Source of the DNA: Shinella granuli
Lineage (GTDB): Bacteria > Pseudomonadota > Alphaproteobacteria > Rhizobiales > Rhizobiaceae
Direction of reading: 5' to 3'
Assembly (NCBI RefSeq): GCF_004341885.1
Contig: NZ_SLVX01000011.1
Span: 118,031-182,030, forward strand
DNA length: 64,000 bases
Shown here: positions 26,751 to 34,991 of the stretch, piece by piece
How the letters are laid out: the number at the start of each line of letters is the position of its first letter
How positions within the stretch are numbered: position 1 is the first letter of the stretch
Notes under the pieces: model-generated
Databases searched by the model: none
Told to the model about the DNA's origin: nothing
The model's input: the letters and a program-made list of their open reading frames with translations, nothing else
Position numbers and translations under genes: made by a program

Positions 26751-27935
26751 TCAGGTGATCGCGCTGACGGTTTCCTTCACCCAGTCGAGGCGCTTTGCCG
26801 GAATGAGCCCGTAATTGTAGAAGTTCACGCCGTCGGCACCGGCCTCGACGGCGGCCTTCGCACGGGCGGAAAGGATGGCCGGGCCATCGACCTCGGGATA
26901 GAAGACGCGCAGTCCCAGACCCAGGAACTTGTCCGGGCCGAGCATCGCCCGGCCGGTGCGGATGACGTCGCCGACGGCCTCCGGCGCCATGTCGTAGCAG
27001 CAGAGGATCGCGCCGTCGCAGAGCTTCCCGACTGATTCGAGGTCGACGCCGCCGAGCCAGCCGTCCTTCAGGTCGATCAGCACGATGCGCGTCGCCGGGT
27101 CGGCGGCCGCCTTGATCTCGCCGATCAGGCTCGTCACCGGCTCGGTGCGCCAGGCGAGGAAGGCGTGCAGGTCGGGGTGATCGCGGAAGGCATCGATGCC
27201 GGCGGCAGGGAAATCGGGGAACTGCTTTTCCGGCACCGCGCGCTCGCACAGTTCGGCGATGAAGCGCGCCACCGTTTCCTGCGCGCCGTCCACCGGCACG
27301 CCGGCCTTCCGGGCGCGCGCGGTGCAATGATCGCAAAAGCAGAGCGACAGGAGGAAATCGTCCTCGGCATTGAGGCCGACGCCGTCCTTCTCATGGTGGT
27401 ATTCGTGGGCGAAGCCCATGAAGTTCGGGCTTTCCAGCTCCAGCATGTCCGGCCTGTGGTTCACCGTTATGTCGCGGACCAGCGTAACGACATAATCGCG
27501 CGCCGCCGGGCTGGAGGGGCAGAGGTTGTAATGGTTGGCATTGCCGAAGGCGTTGCGGGTCACATGGTCGGGATGCAGCATGCCGAGGCGACTGTTGTGC
27601 AGGCAGACCGTCCAGCAGGAGACGGCAAGGCCGGTCGTCGCGCGCGCTTTTGTCAAGGCGTCCAGCATGTCGCCGCGGTCGGTGACGTTCTGCGCCATCA
27701 GGGGGCGGATTTCTTTGCCCTGCCACAGCGCTTCGTCCGGCCGGAAATAGACGGTGCCGTCTTCCGGGAAATAGGCCTTCTGTCGCGGGCTGCGCGGCTG
27801 GAGGAAGCGGCCGGCATGGTAGGCGGTCGCAAGGCTCACCGTGTTGAGGCCGGCGCGGCCGGAAAGATCGGCGGCAAGTGCCTCCAATCCCTGGTCCTGG
27901 ATGTCCCAGGGATAGGTCCACATGGAAAGATGCAT
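26751..27935 (-). CDS. Uncharacterised protein, probable TIM-barrel (glycoside hydrolase-like)
   Basis: Not recognised as any named enzyme. The 394-residue cytoplasmic protein has no signal peptide. It begins MHLSMWTYPWDIQDQGLEAL (a strand-helix barrel opening) and contains FLLSLCFCDHCTARARKAGV, a CxC..C cluster like the FCDHC motif seen in some glycosidase-like barrel proteins, DMLELESPNFMGFAHEYH, IVLIDLKDGWLGG and GADGVNFYNYGLIP near the end. The acidic residues in LELESPNF and KDGWLGG are candidates for catalysis. It converges with the deacylase gene (4 bases apart) and carries an operator-like copy 19 bases upstream of its ATG, matching that of the transporter operon. It probably belongs to the same regulon. 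Confidence 0.7.
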   Translation of the reverse strand: MHLSMWTYPWDIQDQGLEALAADLSGRAGLNTVSLATAYHAGRFLQPRSPRQKAYFPEDGTVYFRPDEALWQGKEIRPLMAQNVTDRGDMLDALTKARATTGLAVSCWTVCLHNSRLGMLHPDHVTRNAFGNANHYNLCPSSPAARDYVVTLVRDITVNHRPDMLELESPNFMGFAHEYHHEKDGVGLNAEDDFLLSLCFCDHCTARARKAGVPVDGAQETVARFIAELCERAVPEKQFPDFPAAGIDAFRDHPDLHAFLAWRTEPVTSLIGEIKAAADPATRIVLIDLKDGWLGGVDLESVGKLCDGAILCCYDMAPEAVGDVIRTGRAMLGPDKFLGLGLRVFYPEVDGPAILSARAKAAVEAGADGVNFYNYGLIPAKRLDWVKETVSAIT

Positions 27936-27954
27936 GGCGTGCTCCCGGCGAATC

Positions 27955-27976
27955 TGTCCATTTTATAGAACATGTG
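27955..27976 (-). promoter_or_regulatory. Putative IclR operator, site B
   Basis: Read on the minus strand it is CACATGTTC-TATAAAA-TGGACA, identical to site A (18508-18529) at 18 of 22 bases, and the flank (ATTAT..GGA) also resembles that of site A. It sits 19 bases before the start of the unknown gene, overlapping the likely promoter, which would suit repression. Confidence 0.7.
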
Positions 27977-28303
27977 TCCATAATAGTGTCTAGACGGATT
28001 TTTGTCCGTCACGCGCGGCCTTGCATCGCTGAAAGATTCGTTCGCCGTCCCCGTCAGGCCGGATCATGCGTGACGGCGCGGAACCGGTGGAGTGGGCCGT
28101 GAAGGCCCCACTTGGCAGTTTCGACGCATTGGATGTCGCGAACCGGAGGGATTCCTTGCAAGAGCCGGCGTAGCTTCTGGCCATTGCAGGGCTTGCGCAG
28201 AGGCAAGCGGCCTGAAATATGCGCCAAGCCGTGAGTGCGGCCCGCAGACAAGGGGATCGCCGGTGCTTTGCCCCTGCACCGGCCGAACGCGAGAAACGAA
28301 CCG
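27977..28303 (+). other. purU upstream region with hairpins
   Basis: No gene is supported here. Two hairpins stand out: an 8-bp GC stem at about 28090-28112 (AGTGGGCC and GGCCCCACT with one bulge), and a perfect 7-bp stem CCGGTGC/GCACCGG (28260-28266 with 28276-28282) 21 bases before the purU ATG. I could not match this leader to a riboswitch class I know. Confidence 0.35.
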
Positions 28304-29188
28304 ATGAAAAGCCACGTCCTGACCGTATCCTGCCAATCGACCCGCGGCATCGTCGCCGCGATCACCGGCTACCTCGCCGAAAAGGGGTGTTACATCTCCG
28401 ACTCGTCGCAGTTCGACGACCTGGAGACGGGCCTGTTCTTCATGCGCCTCACCTTCCTTTCCCAGGAAGGCGTGTCGGAGGAGGACATCAAGGCCGGTTT
28501 CGCCCCGGTCGCCAAGCCCTTCGGCATGACATACCGCTTCAACGACAGCGACGAGCGCATGAAGGTGCTGCTGATGGTCTCGCGCTTCGGCCATTGCCTC
28601 AACGACCTGCTCTACCGCTGGAAGATCGGCGCGCTGCCGATCGACATCGTCGGAGTGGTCTCCAATCACTTCGATTACCAGAAGGTCATCGTCAACCACG
28701 ACATCCCCTTCCACCACATCAAGGTGACGAAGGAGAACAAGCCGCAGGCCGAGGCGCGGCTGATGGAAGTGGTAGAACAGTCCGGCGCCGAGCTGATCGT
28801 TCTTGCCCGCTACATGCAGGTCCTGTCGGATGCCGTCTGCAAGAAGATGTCGGGCCGCATCATCAACATCCACCACTCGTTCCTGCCGTCCTTCAAGGGG
28901 GCCAACCCCTACAAGCAGGCTTTCGAGCGCGGCGTGAAGCTGATCGGCGCGACGGCACACTATGTCACCGAGGATCTCGACGAAGGCCCGATCATCGAGC
29001 AGGACGTCGCGCGCATCACCCATGCGCAGTCGGCGGAAGATTATGTCTCGATCGGCCGCGACGTGGAGAGCCAGGTTCTCGCCCGTGCCGTGCACGCGCA
29101 CATCCACCATCGCGTCTTCATGAACGGCAACAAGACCATCGTCTTCCCGCCGAGCCCGGGTTCCTACAAGTCCGAGCGAATGGGCTGA
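28304..29188 (+). CDS. purU: Formyltetrahydrofolate deformylase
   Basis: Splits 10-formyltetrahydrofolate to formate and tetrahydrofolate, balancing one-carbon units. An N-terminal ACT domain (about residues 1-80, SHVLTVSCQSTRGIVAAITGYLAEKGCYI) precedes the formyltransferase-type domain (about 85-294). Catalytic features are present: INIHHSFLPSFKGANPY (Asn-His) and ATAHYVTEDLDEGPII (Asp). The start at 28304 (MKSHVLT) gives 294 residues; 23 upstream codons in frame lie in the hairpin leader and are not conserved-looking. It is a single gene ending in a strong terminator. Confidence 0.95.
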   Translation: MKSHVLTVSCQSTRGIVAAITGYLAEKGCYISDSSQFDDLETGLFFMRLTFLSQEGVSEEDIKAGFAPVAKPFGMTYRFNDSDERMKVLLMVSRFGHCLNDLLYRWKIGALPIDIVGVVSNHFDYQKVIVNHDIPFHHIKVTKENKPQAEARLMEVVEQSGAELIVLARYMQVLSDAVCKKMSGRIINIHHSFLPSFKGANPYKQAFERGVKLIGATAHYVTEDLDEGPIIEQDVARITHAQSAEDYVSIGRDVESQVLARAVHAHIHHRVFMNGNKTIVFPPSPGSYKSERMG

Positions 29189-29198
29189 TCCCCGAACA

Positions 29199-29226
29199 AA
29201 AAGGCCGGCGAAAACGCCGGCCTTTT
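29199..29226. terminator. Bidirectional terminator between purU and the MFS gene
   Basis: A perfect 12-bp stem (29199-29210 with 29215-29226) with loop AAAA has an A run before and T run after. It serves both converging genes. Confidence 0.9.
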
Positions 29227-29236
29227 CAGTTTCGTC

Positions 29237-30436
29237 TCAATGTTGTCCCGGCAGGCGGGGCAGGAAGATCGTCAAAATGCCGAGCAGCGGCATGTAGGAG
29301 CAGATCTGGTAGACGAAGTTGATGCCGTGGCTGTCGGCGAAGATGCCGAGCACCGCCGCGCCGAGGCCGCCCGCCCCGAAGGCGAAGCCGAAGAAGATGC
29401 CGGCGATCATGCCGACGCGGCCCGGGATCAGCTCCTGCGCGAAGACGACGATGGCGGAGAAGGCGGAGGAGAAGATCAGCCCGATCAGCACCGTCAGCAT
29501 GCCCGTCCAGAACAGGTTCGCATAGGGCAGCATCAGCGCGAAGGGGATGACGCCGAGGATCGAGAACCAGATGACGAAGCGCGCGCCGAACCGGTCGCCG
29601 ATCGGCCCGCCCATGAACACGCCGAGCGCCGAGGCGCCGAGGAAGAGGAACAGCATGAGCTGCGCATCGCGCACGCCAAGGCCGAAATTCTCGATCGTAT
29701 AGAAGGTGAAATAGCTCGATATGCTGGCGAGATAGGCGTTCTTAGTCGTCGTCAGCAGAACCAGAACGGCAAGCGCCCAGGCGACCTTTCCGCGCGGCAG
29801 CGGCAGCGCGCGGCTGACGGCGGGCCGACCGGCGGCCAGGCGCCGCTCGCCGGCATACCAGTTGCCGACCCAGCTGAGGATGACCATGCCGAGGAGCGCG
29901 ACCACCGAGAACCAGGCGACGCTCGTCTGGCCGAAGGGCAGCACGATGAAGGCGGCGAGCAGCGGCCCGATCGCCGTGCCGGCATTGCCGCCGACCTGGA
30001 ACATCGACTGTGCAAGCCCGTGGCGGCCGCCGGAGGCAAGGCGGGCGACGCGCGAGGATTCCGGATGGAAGATCGCCGAGCCGAGGCCGATCAGGCAGGC
30101 GCCGAAGACCAGAACCGGGAAGCTGTGCGCATAGGCGAGCATGATGAGGCCGACGAAGGTGCTGCCCATGCCGACCGGCAGCGAGAAGGGCATCGGCCAG
30201 CGGTCCGTCACGATGCCGACGGCCGGCTGCAGCAGCGAGGCGGTGACCTGGAAGGCCATGGTCAGAAGGCCGATCTGCACGAAATCGAGCGCGTAGTTTT
30301 CCTTCAGCAGCGGGTAGAGCGACGTCAGCAGCGACTGCATGATGTCGTTCAGCATGTGGCAGGCGCTGACGGCGACGATGATGGAATAGGTGGTGGTGGC
30401 GGCGCTGCGGGGCGCCGCGGGAACGACTGTCGACAT
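29237..30436 (-). CDS. MFS transporter, fosmidomycin-resistance (Fsr) type
   Basis: Inner-membrane drug/proton antiporter family protein, 399 residues with 12 predicted membrane segments. Fsr-type features include ACHMLNDIMQSLLTSLYPLLKENYALDFVQIGLL at the N-terminus, HPESSRVARLASGGRHGLAQSMFQVGGNAGTAIGPL in the middle and MGGPIGDRFGARFVIWFS in the second half. The ATG at 30436 was chosen; ATGs further upstream in the same frame run toward the divergent araC gene and add no family sequence. The substrate is unproven. A divergent AraC-type gene with 111 bases between starts probably controls it. Confidence 0.9.
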   Translation of the reverse strand: MSTVVPAAPRSAATTTYSIIVAVSACHMLNDIMQSLLTSLYPLLKENYALDFVQIGLLTMAFQVTASLLQPAVGIVTDRWPMPFSLPVGMGSTFVGLIMLAYAHSFPVLVFGACLIGLGSAIFHPESSRVARLASGGRHGLAQSMFQVGGNAGTAIGPLLAAFIVLPFGQTSVAWFSVVALLGMVILSWVGNWYAGERRLAAGRPAVSRALPLPRGKVAWALAVLVLLTTTKNAYLASISSYFTFYTIENFGLGVRDAQLMLFLFLGASALGVFMGGPIGDRFGARFVIWFSILGVIPFALMLPYANLFWTGMLTVLIGLIFSSAFSAIVVFAQELIPGRVGMIAGIFFGFAFGAGGLGAAVLGIFADSHGINFVYQICSYMPLLGILTIFLPRLPGQH

Positions 30437-30547
30437 GATGGCCTCGAATGATACGCGCGAATTCCGCGTCATGGCTGCTTCCCATACAGGGATTGCCAGC
30501 GGCCTGCTTTCGTGCTGAGGTCCATTTCTTACGCGAGTGGGCCAAAG

Positions 30548-31369
30548 ATGGAAAAACTGACCGATGAGCGCCGCAAGGCGCTTGATGACGATCACATCCG
30601 CAACCTTTCCCGCATGGAACAGGCGAATACGGATGTCCTGGTCCACAGTTCGGAGATTCCGGGCGGTTATACGGTGCCGCCGCACCGCCATCGCCGCACG
30701 CAGTTCCTGTGCGTCTTCGCCGGCGTGGTGCTGGTGGGGACGGAGCGCGGGCGCTGGATGATCCCGCCCGGCCATGCGCTGCTCATCCCGCGCGGTCTCG
30801 AACATTCCGTCGAGATGCTCAGCGATGTCAGCATGCGCTCGGTCTATATCTATTCGCCGGAGGGCCGGGCCGCCTCGCTGGTCCCCACCGTGCTGGAGGT
30901 CACCGACCTTGCCCGCCAGCTCATCACGGAAACCGTCCGGCAGGACGACCTGGCGGAGGATCGCGGGCGCAGCGAACTCGTCATGGCGCTGCTGCTCGAC
31001 GAGATCGGCCGCCTGCCGGAGCGCCGGCTCGGCCTGCCCTTTCCGGCAAGCGGCCGGCTGGCCGAACTCTGCCGGGATTTCGTCGAACAGCCCTCGCCGG
31101 TCGCCAAGATCGATGATTGGGCATGGCGCTTGAACATGAGCCGGCGCACCTTCACGCGCTTCTTCCGGCAGGAGACGGGCGTCAGCTTCGTCACCTGGCG
31201 CCAGCAGGCCTGTCTTTTCGCCTGCCTGCCGCGCCTTGCCGCCGGCGAGCCGGTGACACGCGTGGCGCTCGATGCCGGTTATGAGAGCGTGCCGGCCTTC
31301 ACCACCATGTTCAAGCGCATGCTGGGAACCTCGCCGCGCGCCTATCTGACCAGCCGCGCGGCCGCCTGA
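30548..31369 (+). CDS. AraC family regulator with N-terminal cupin
   Basis: Transcription regulator, 273 residues. The N-terminal cupin sensor is about residues 35-110 (PPHRHRRTQFLCVFAGVVLVGTERGRWMIPPGHALLIPRGLEHSVE), and the C-terminal AraC double helix-turn-helix is about 175-270 (WAWRLNMSRRTFTRFFRQETGVSFVTWRQQACL, ALDAGYESVPAFTTMFKRMLGTSPRAYL). Divergent from the Fsr-type efflux gene, which is its most likely target. The effector is unknown. Confidence 0.9.
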   Translation: MEKLTDERRKALDDDHIRNLSRMEQANTDVLVHSSEIPGGYTVPPHRHRRTQFLCVFAGVVLVGTERGRWMIPPGHALLIPRGLEHSVEMLSDVSMRSVYIYSPEGRAASLVPTVLEVTDLARQLITETVRQDDLAEDRGRSELVMALLLDEIGRLPERRLGLPFPASGRLAELCRDFVEQPSPVAKIDDWAWRLNMSRRTFTRFFRQETGVSFVTWRQQACLFACLPRLAAGEPVTRVALDAGYESVPAFTTMFKRMLGTSPRAYLTSRAAA

Positions 31370-31496
31370 GTCTCAAAAAGACCGGCAAAGGACGCGATCC
31401 GGGGACTGTTTTCCGCCGGCTTTTGGGATTAGGAAGAGGTGCGGGACCCAAGTCGGGCCGCGAACCGGGAGCGCGGGGTCGCACGGGAGACGGACT

Positions 31497-32276
31497 TTGA
31501 GAAAGATACTGGTCATCGGGATCGGCGCGGGCAATCCCGAGCACATGACCGTTCAGGCAGTGGCTGCGCTGAACCGGGCGGATGTGCTGCTCATTCCGAC
31601 GAAGGGCGACGAAAAGGCCTTTCTGGCCGATGCGCGCCGCGAGATCTGCGACCGGTTCCTCGAGAATGCGCGCTGCCGCATCCTCGATTATGCCGTGCCG
31701 GTGCGCCGCGCCGACGGCAGCTACGAGGACGGCGTCAACGACTGGCACCGCGCCATCGCCACTATCTACGAACGCACCCTTCTTGATGACGTCGGCAAGG
31801 ACGAGACGCTCGGCCTGCTCGTCTGGGGCGATCCGATGCTCTATGACAGCACGCTGCGCATCGTCGATCATGTGCGCACGGCCGGCCGCGTCGCCTTCGA
31901 GATCGAGGTCATTCCCGGCATCACCAGCGTCCAGGCGCTCTGCGCCAGCCATGCCATCACGCTCAACCGCATTGGCCTGCCCGTCGAGATCACCACCGGC
32001 CGCCGCCTCGCCGAGGCCTGGCCGGGCGTTGCGCGCGATGCGCTCGTCATGCTCGACGGCGTCGAGGCCTTCCGCAGGGTGGAGGACCCGGAGGCGGACA
32101 TCTGGTGGGGCGCCTATCTCGGCACGCCGCACGAGATCCTGCTGTCCGGCCGGCTTGCCGATATCGCCGACACCATCAGCGAGACGCGCCGCAAGGCGCG
32201 CGCGGCGCACGGCTGGATCATGGACACCTACCTGATCCGCCGCCCGGCACCCGAGGCTGAGGAGGGCGCGGCATGA
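31497..32276 (+). CDS. cobF: Precorrin-6A synthase (deacetylating)
   Basis: Aerobic B12 pathway: methylates C-1 of precorrin-5 and releases acetate, giving precorrin-6A. It is a SAM-dependent tetrapyrrole methyltransferase fold with the GIGAGNPEHMT SAM loop at the N-terminus, GDPMLYDSTLRIVDHV and EVIPGITSVQALCASHAI. At 259 residues it is family length. The start is TTG at 31497 with GGGAG 9 bases upstream. It is the first gene of the cob cluster, and its end overlaps cobG by 4 bases. No B12 riboswitch is present in the 127 bases before it. Confidence 0.94.
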   Translation: MRKILVIGIGAGNPEHMTVQAVAALNRADVLLIPTKGDEKAFLADARREICDRFLENARCRILDYAVPVRRADGSYEDGVNDWHRAIATIYERTLLDDVGKDETLGLLVWGDPMLYDSTLRIVDHVRTAGRVAFEIEVIPGITSVQALCASHAITLNRIGLPVEITTGRRLAEAWPGVARDALVMLDGVEAFRRVEDPEADIWWGAYLGTPHEILLSGRLADIADTISETRRKARAAHGWIMDTYLIRRPAPEAEEGAA

Positions 32277-33622
32277 CGGCGACCTGCGTATTGCCCCCGG
32301 GCGAAGCCGGTGCGTTGCGGCGCGGCGCGTGCCCCTCCATCGCCGCCCCGATGCGGACCGGCGACGGCCTTCTGGTGCGCCTGCGCCCCGTCGCGACGGC
32401 CCTGACGGCACAAGACCTCCTCGCCCTTGCCGATCTGGCGCGGGCGCACGGCAACGGCCTCATCGAGATCACCGCGCGCGGTAATCTCCAGCTTCGCGGC
32501 CTCACCGAAGCCTCCGTTCCGCGCCTTGCCGCCGGCCTTGCCGCGGCCGGCATTACCCCGCAGACGGGCGTCGCCATCGAGGTGCCGCCGCTCGCCGGCA
32601 TCGAGCCGGCCGAGCTTGCCGATGCCGTGCCGCTTGCCGATGCGTTGCGCGCGGCCCTTGCCGACGCCGCCCTTTCCCTGGCGCCCAAGCTTGCCGTCGT
32701 CGTCGATGGCGGGGGCGTGCTTTTCCTTGCCGACATGGTCGCCGATATCCGCCTCGATGCCGTCGCCGGTGCACAGGGCCTCGCCTGGCGGCTTTCCGTC
32801 GGCGGCGATCGCGCCACGGCGCGGGCCGTTGCGCTGCTGCCCGGCGAAAGGGCCGTCGAAGGCGTGATGACGGTCGCCGCCGCCCTTGCCGCCATCGGGC
32901 CGGCGGCGCGGGGGCGGGATCTTGATCCGGCGCTGCTGGCGGCCGCGCTCGGTGCGGATCCGGTTCCGCCGCTTTCCGCCGCTTCGCCCGTTCATCCGCT
33001 CGGCGCGCACCGGATCGGCACCGAAACGGTGCTGGGGCTCGCCCCGGCCTATGGCCAGATCCATGCCGACCGGCTTGCCGCGCTGGTGCGCGCGCTTGCC
33101 GGCTGCGGCGCGACGGAATTCCGCCTTGCGCCGCACCACACGCTGCTGGTGCGCGGGCTCCGTGCGCAGATGCTTGCCGCCGCGCAGGCCTGCGCGATGC
33201 GGGAACGCGTCTGGAGCACGCAGGATGCGCCCGGACGGGCCGTCTCCGTCTGCGCCGGCGCCGCCGGTTGCGCCGCGGCCAGCTTCGATACCCATGCCGC
33301 CGCCGATGCCCTTGTGGCGGAGGCGGGCGATCTCCTGGACGGCTCCTTCGACGTGCATGTCTCCGGCTGCCCGAAGGGTTGCGCCCATCCGGCCGCCGCC
33401 GCCGTCACGTTGTGCGGCACCGCCGCCGGTGTCGGCCTTATTCTTGGTGGACGCGCGGGCGATGCCGCCGCGGCGATCCTGCCCGCCGATGCGCTGCGGC
33501 CCGCCCTCACCCGTCTCGGCGCCCTCCTGCGTGCGCGCCGTGCAGAAGGCGAGACGGCCGGAAACCTCATCGACCGCACCGCGCCCGCCACCCTTGTTTC
33601 CGCTTATCAAGGCCAACAATGA
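32273..33622 (+). CDS. cobG: Precorrin-3B synthase (CobG)
   Basis: Oxygen-dependent monooxygenase that makes precorrin-3B before ring contraction, the hallmark of the aerobic B12 pathway. It resembles nitrite/sulfite reductases: ferredoxin-like half-domains (GLLVRLRPVATALTAQDLLALADLARAHGNGLIEITARGNLQLRG, repeated around residue 265 as GQIHADRLAALVRALAGCGATEFRLAPHHTLLVRG) and a 4Fe-4S site with Cys in VCAGAAGCAAASF and SGCPKGCAHP. At 449 residues it is normal. It is very Ala-rich but otherwise intact. Overlaps cobF and cobH by 4 bases each. Confidence 0.93.
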   Translation: MTATCVLPPGEAGALRRGACPSIAAPMRTGDGLLVRLRPVATALTAQDLLALADLARAHGNGLIEITARGNLQLRGLTEASVPRLAAGLAAAGITPQTGVAIEVPPLAGIEPAELADAVPLADALRAALADAALSLAPKLAVVVDGGGVLFLADMVADIRLDAVAGAQGLAWRLSVGGDRATARAVALLPGERAVEGVMTVAAALAAIGPAARGRDLDPALLAAALGADPVPPLSAASPVHPLGAHRIGTETVLGLAPAYGQIHADRLAALVRALAGCGATEFRLAPHHTLLVRGLRAQMLAAAQACAMRERVWSTQDAPGRAVSVCAGAAGCAAASFDTHAAADALVAEAGDLLDGSFDVHVSGCPKGCAHPAAAAVTLCGTAAGVGLILGGRAGDAAAAILPADALRPALTRLGALLRARRAEGETAGNLIDRTAPATLVSAYQGQQ

Positions 33623-34251
33623 CCGATTACGACTACATCAAGGATGGCACGGCCATCTATGAGAAATCCTTCGCGATCATCCGCGCGGAAGCCGATCTCT
33701 CGCGCTTTTCCGAAGAGGAGTCGGATGTCGCGGTGCGCATGATCCATGCCGCCGGCCTCGTCGAGGCGGCGGCGCATTTCGTCTTCTCGCCCGGTTTCGT
33801 CACGGCGGCGCGCGGTGCGCTCCAGGCCGGCGCGCCGATCTTCTGCGATGCCGAGATGGTCGCGCGGGGCGTTACCGCCGCCCGGCTGCCGGCCGGCAAC
33901 GACGTGCTCTGCATGCTGCGCGATCCGCGCACGCCTGACATCGCCCGGGACATCGGCAACACGCGCTCGGCCGCGGCCATCCGCCTCTGGCTCGATCGCC
34001 TCGCCGGCTCCGTCGTCGCCATCGGCAATGCGCCGACGGCGCTGTTCTACCTGCTCGAACTCCTGCGGGATGGCGCGCCGAAACCTGCGGCGATCCTCGG
34101 CATGCCGGTCGGCTTCGTCGGCGCCGCGGAATCCAAGGATGCGCTCGCCGAGAATTCCTACGGTGTGCCCTTCGCCATCGTGCGCGGGCGCCTCGGCGGC
34201 AGCGCCATGACGGCGGCGGCGCTCAATTCGCTGGCGAGGCCGGGACTGTGA
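33619..34251 (+). CDS. cobH: Precorrin-8X methylmutase
   Basis: Moves the methyl group from C-11 to C-12 of precorrin-8X to give hydrogenobyrinic acid, the last ring step of the aerobic route. The 210-residue protein has the catalytic histidine in VRMIHAAGLVEAA at position 43, as in the characterised CobH. Other family segments are CDAEMVARGV, GNAPTALFYLLELL and GMPVGFVGAAESKDAL. It starts inside the cobG stop (ATGA) and ends inside the cobI start. Confidence 0.95.
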   Translation: MTDYDYIKDGTAIYEKSFAIIRAEADLSRFSEEESDVAVRMIHAAGLVEAAAHFVFSPGFVTAARGALQAGAPIFCDAEMVARGVTAARLPAGNDVLCMLRDPRTPDIARDIGNTRSAAAIRLWLDRLAGSVVAIGNAPTALFYLLELLRDGAPKPAAILGMPVGFVGAAESKDALAENSYGVPFAIVRGRLGGSAMTAAALNSLARPGL

Positions 34252-34991
34252 ACATGGTGGCGACGGTGACGGGACGACTTTATGGCGTGGGTACGGGACC
34301 GGGCGATCCGGAACTCCTGACCCTGAAGGCGGTGCGGGCGATCGGCGAGGCGGATGTGCTCGCCTATTTCGCCAAGGCCGGCCGCGCGGGCAATGGACGG
34401 GCGATCGTCGAGGGCCTGTTGAAGCCCGGCATGGCGGAGCTGCCGCTCTACTATCCGGTGACGACGGAAATCGACAAGGACCACGACGAATACAAGCGCC
34501 AGATCACGGCCTTCTACGATGCCTCGGCCGCCGCCGTCGCGCAGCACCTTGCCGCCGGCCGCACGGTCGCCATCCTCTCGGAAGGCGATCCGATGTTCTA
34601 CGGCTCCTACATGCACCTGCATGTGCGGCTCGCCGATCGCTTCCCGACCGAGGTCATTCCCGGCATCACCGCCATGTCCGGCTGCTGGTCGCTGTCGGGG
34701 CTGCCGATCGTGCAGGGCGACGACGTGCTCTCCGTGCTGCCGGGCACGATGGGCGAGGCGGAACTGTCGCGCCGCCTCGTCGACACCGAGGCCGCCGTCA
34801 TCATGAAGGTCGGCCGCAACCTGCCGAAGATCCGCCGGGCGCTGGCGAGCGCCGGCCGGCTCGGCGAGGCGATCTATGTCGAGCGCGGCACCATGCCGGC
34901 CAGCCGGTCCATGCGGCTTTCCGAAAAGCTCGACGACACCGCGCCCTATTTCTCGCTGGTCCTCGTGCCGGGCTGGAGCGGCCGCGCATGA
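34248..34991 (+). CDS. cobI: Precorrin-2 C(20)-methyltransferase
   Basis: First committed corrin step of the cluster: SAM-dependent methylation of precorrin-2 at C-20 to precorrin-3A. Tetrapyrrole methylase fold with GVGTGPGDPELLTLKAVRAI, SEGDPMFYGSYMHLH and VIPGITAMSGCWSLSGLP. The 247 residues start at a GTG that overlaps the cobH stop (GTGA), and the gene ends in an ATGA overlap with cobJ. Confidence 0.95.
   Translation: MNMVATVTGRLYGVGTGPGDPELLTLKAVRAIGEADVLAYFAKAGRAGNGRAIVEGLLKPGMAELPLYYPVTTEIDKDHDEYKRQITAFYDASAAAVAQHLAAGRTVAILSEGDPMFYGSYMHLHVRLADRFPTEVIPGITAMSGCWSLSGLPIVQGDDVLSVLPGTMGEAELSRRLVDTEAAVIMKVGRNLPKIRRALASAGRLGEAIYVERGTMPASRSMRLSEKLDDTAPYFSLVLVPGWSGRA

Noticed and set aside
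28000..28303. Riboswitch before purU
   Set aside because: No conserved core of glycine, SAM-II, cobalamin or TPP classes could be recognised; kept only as an unexplained leader.
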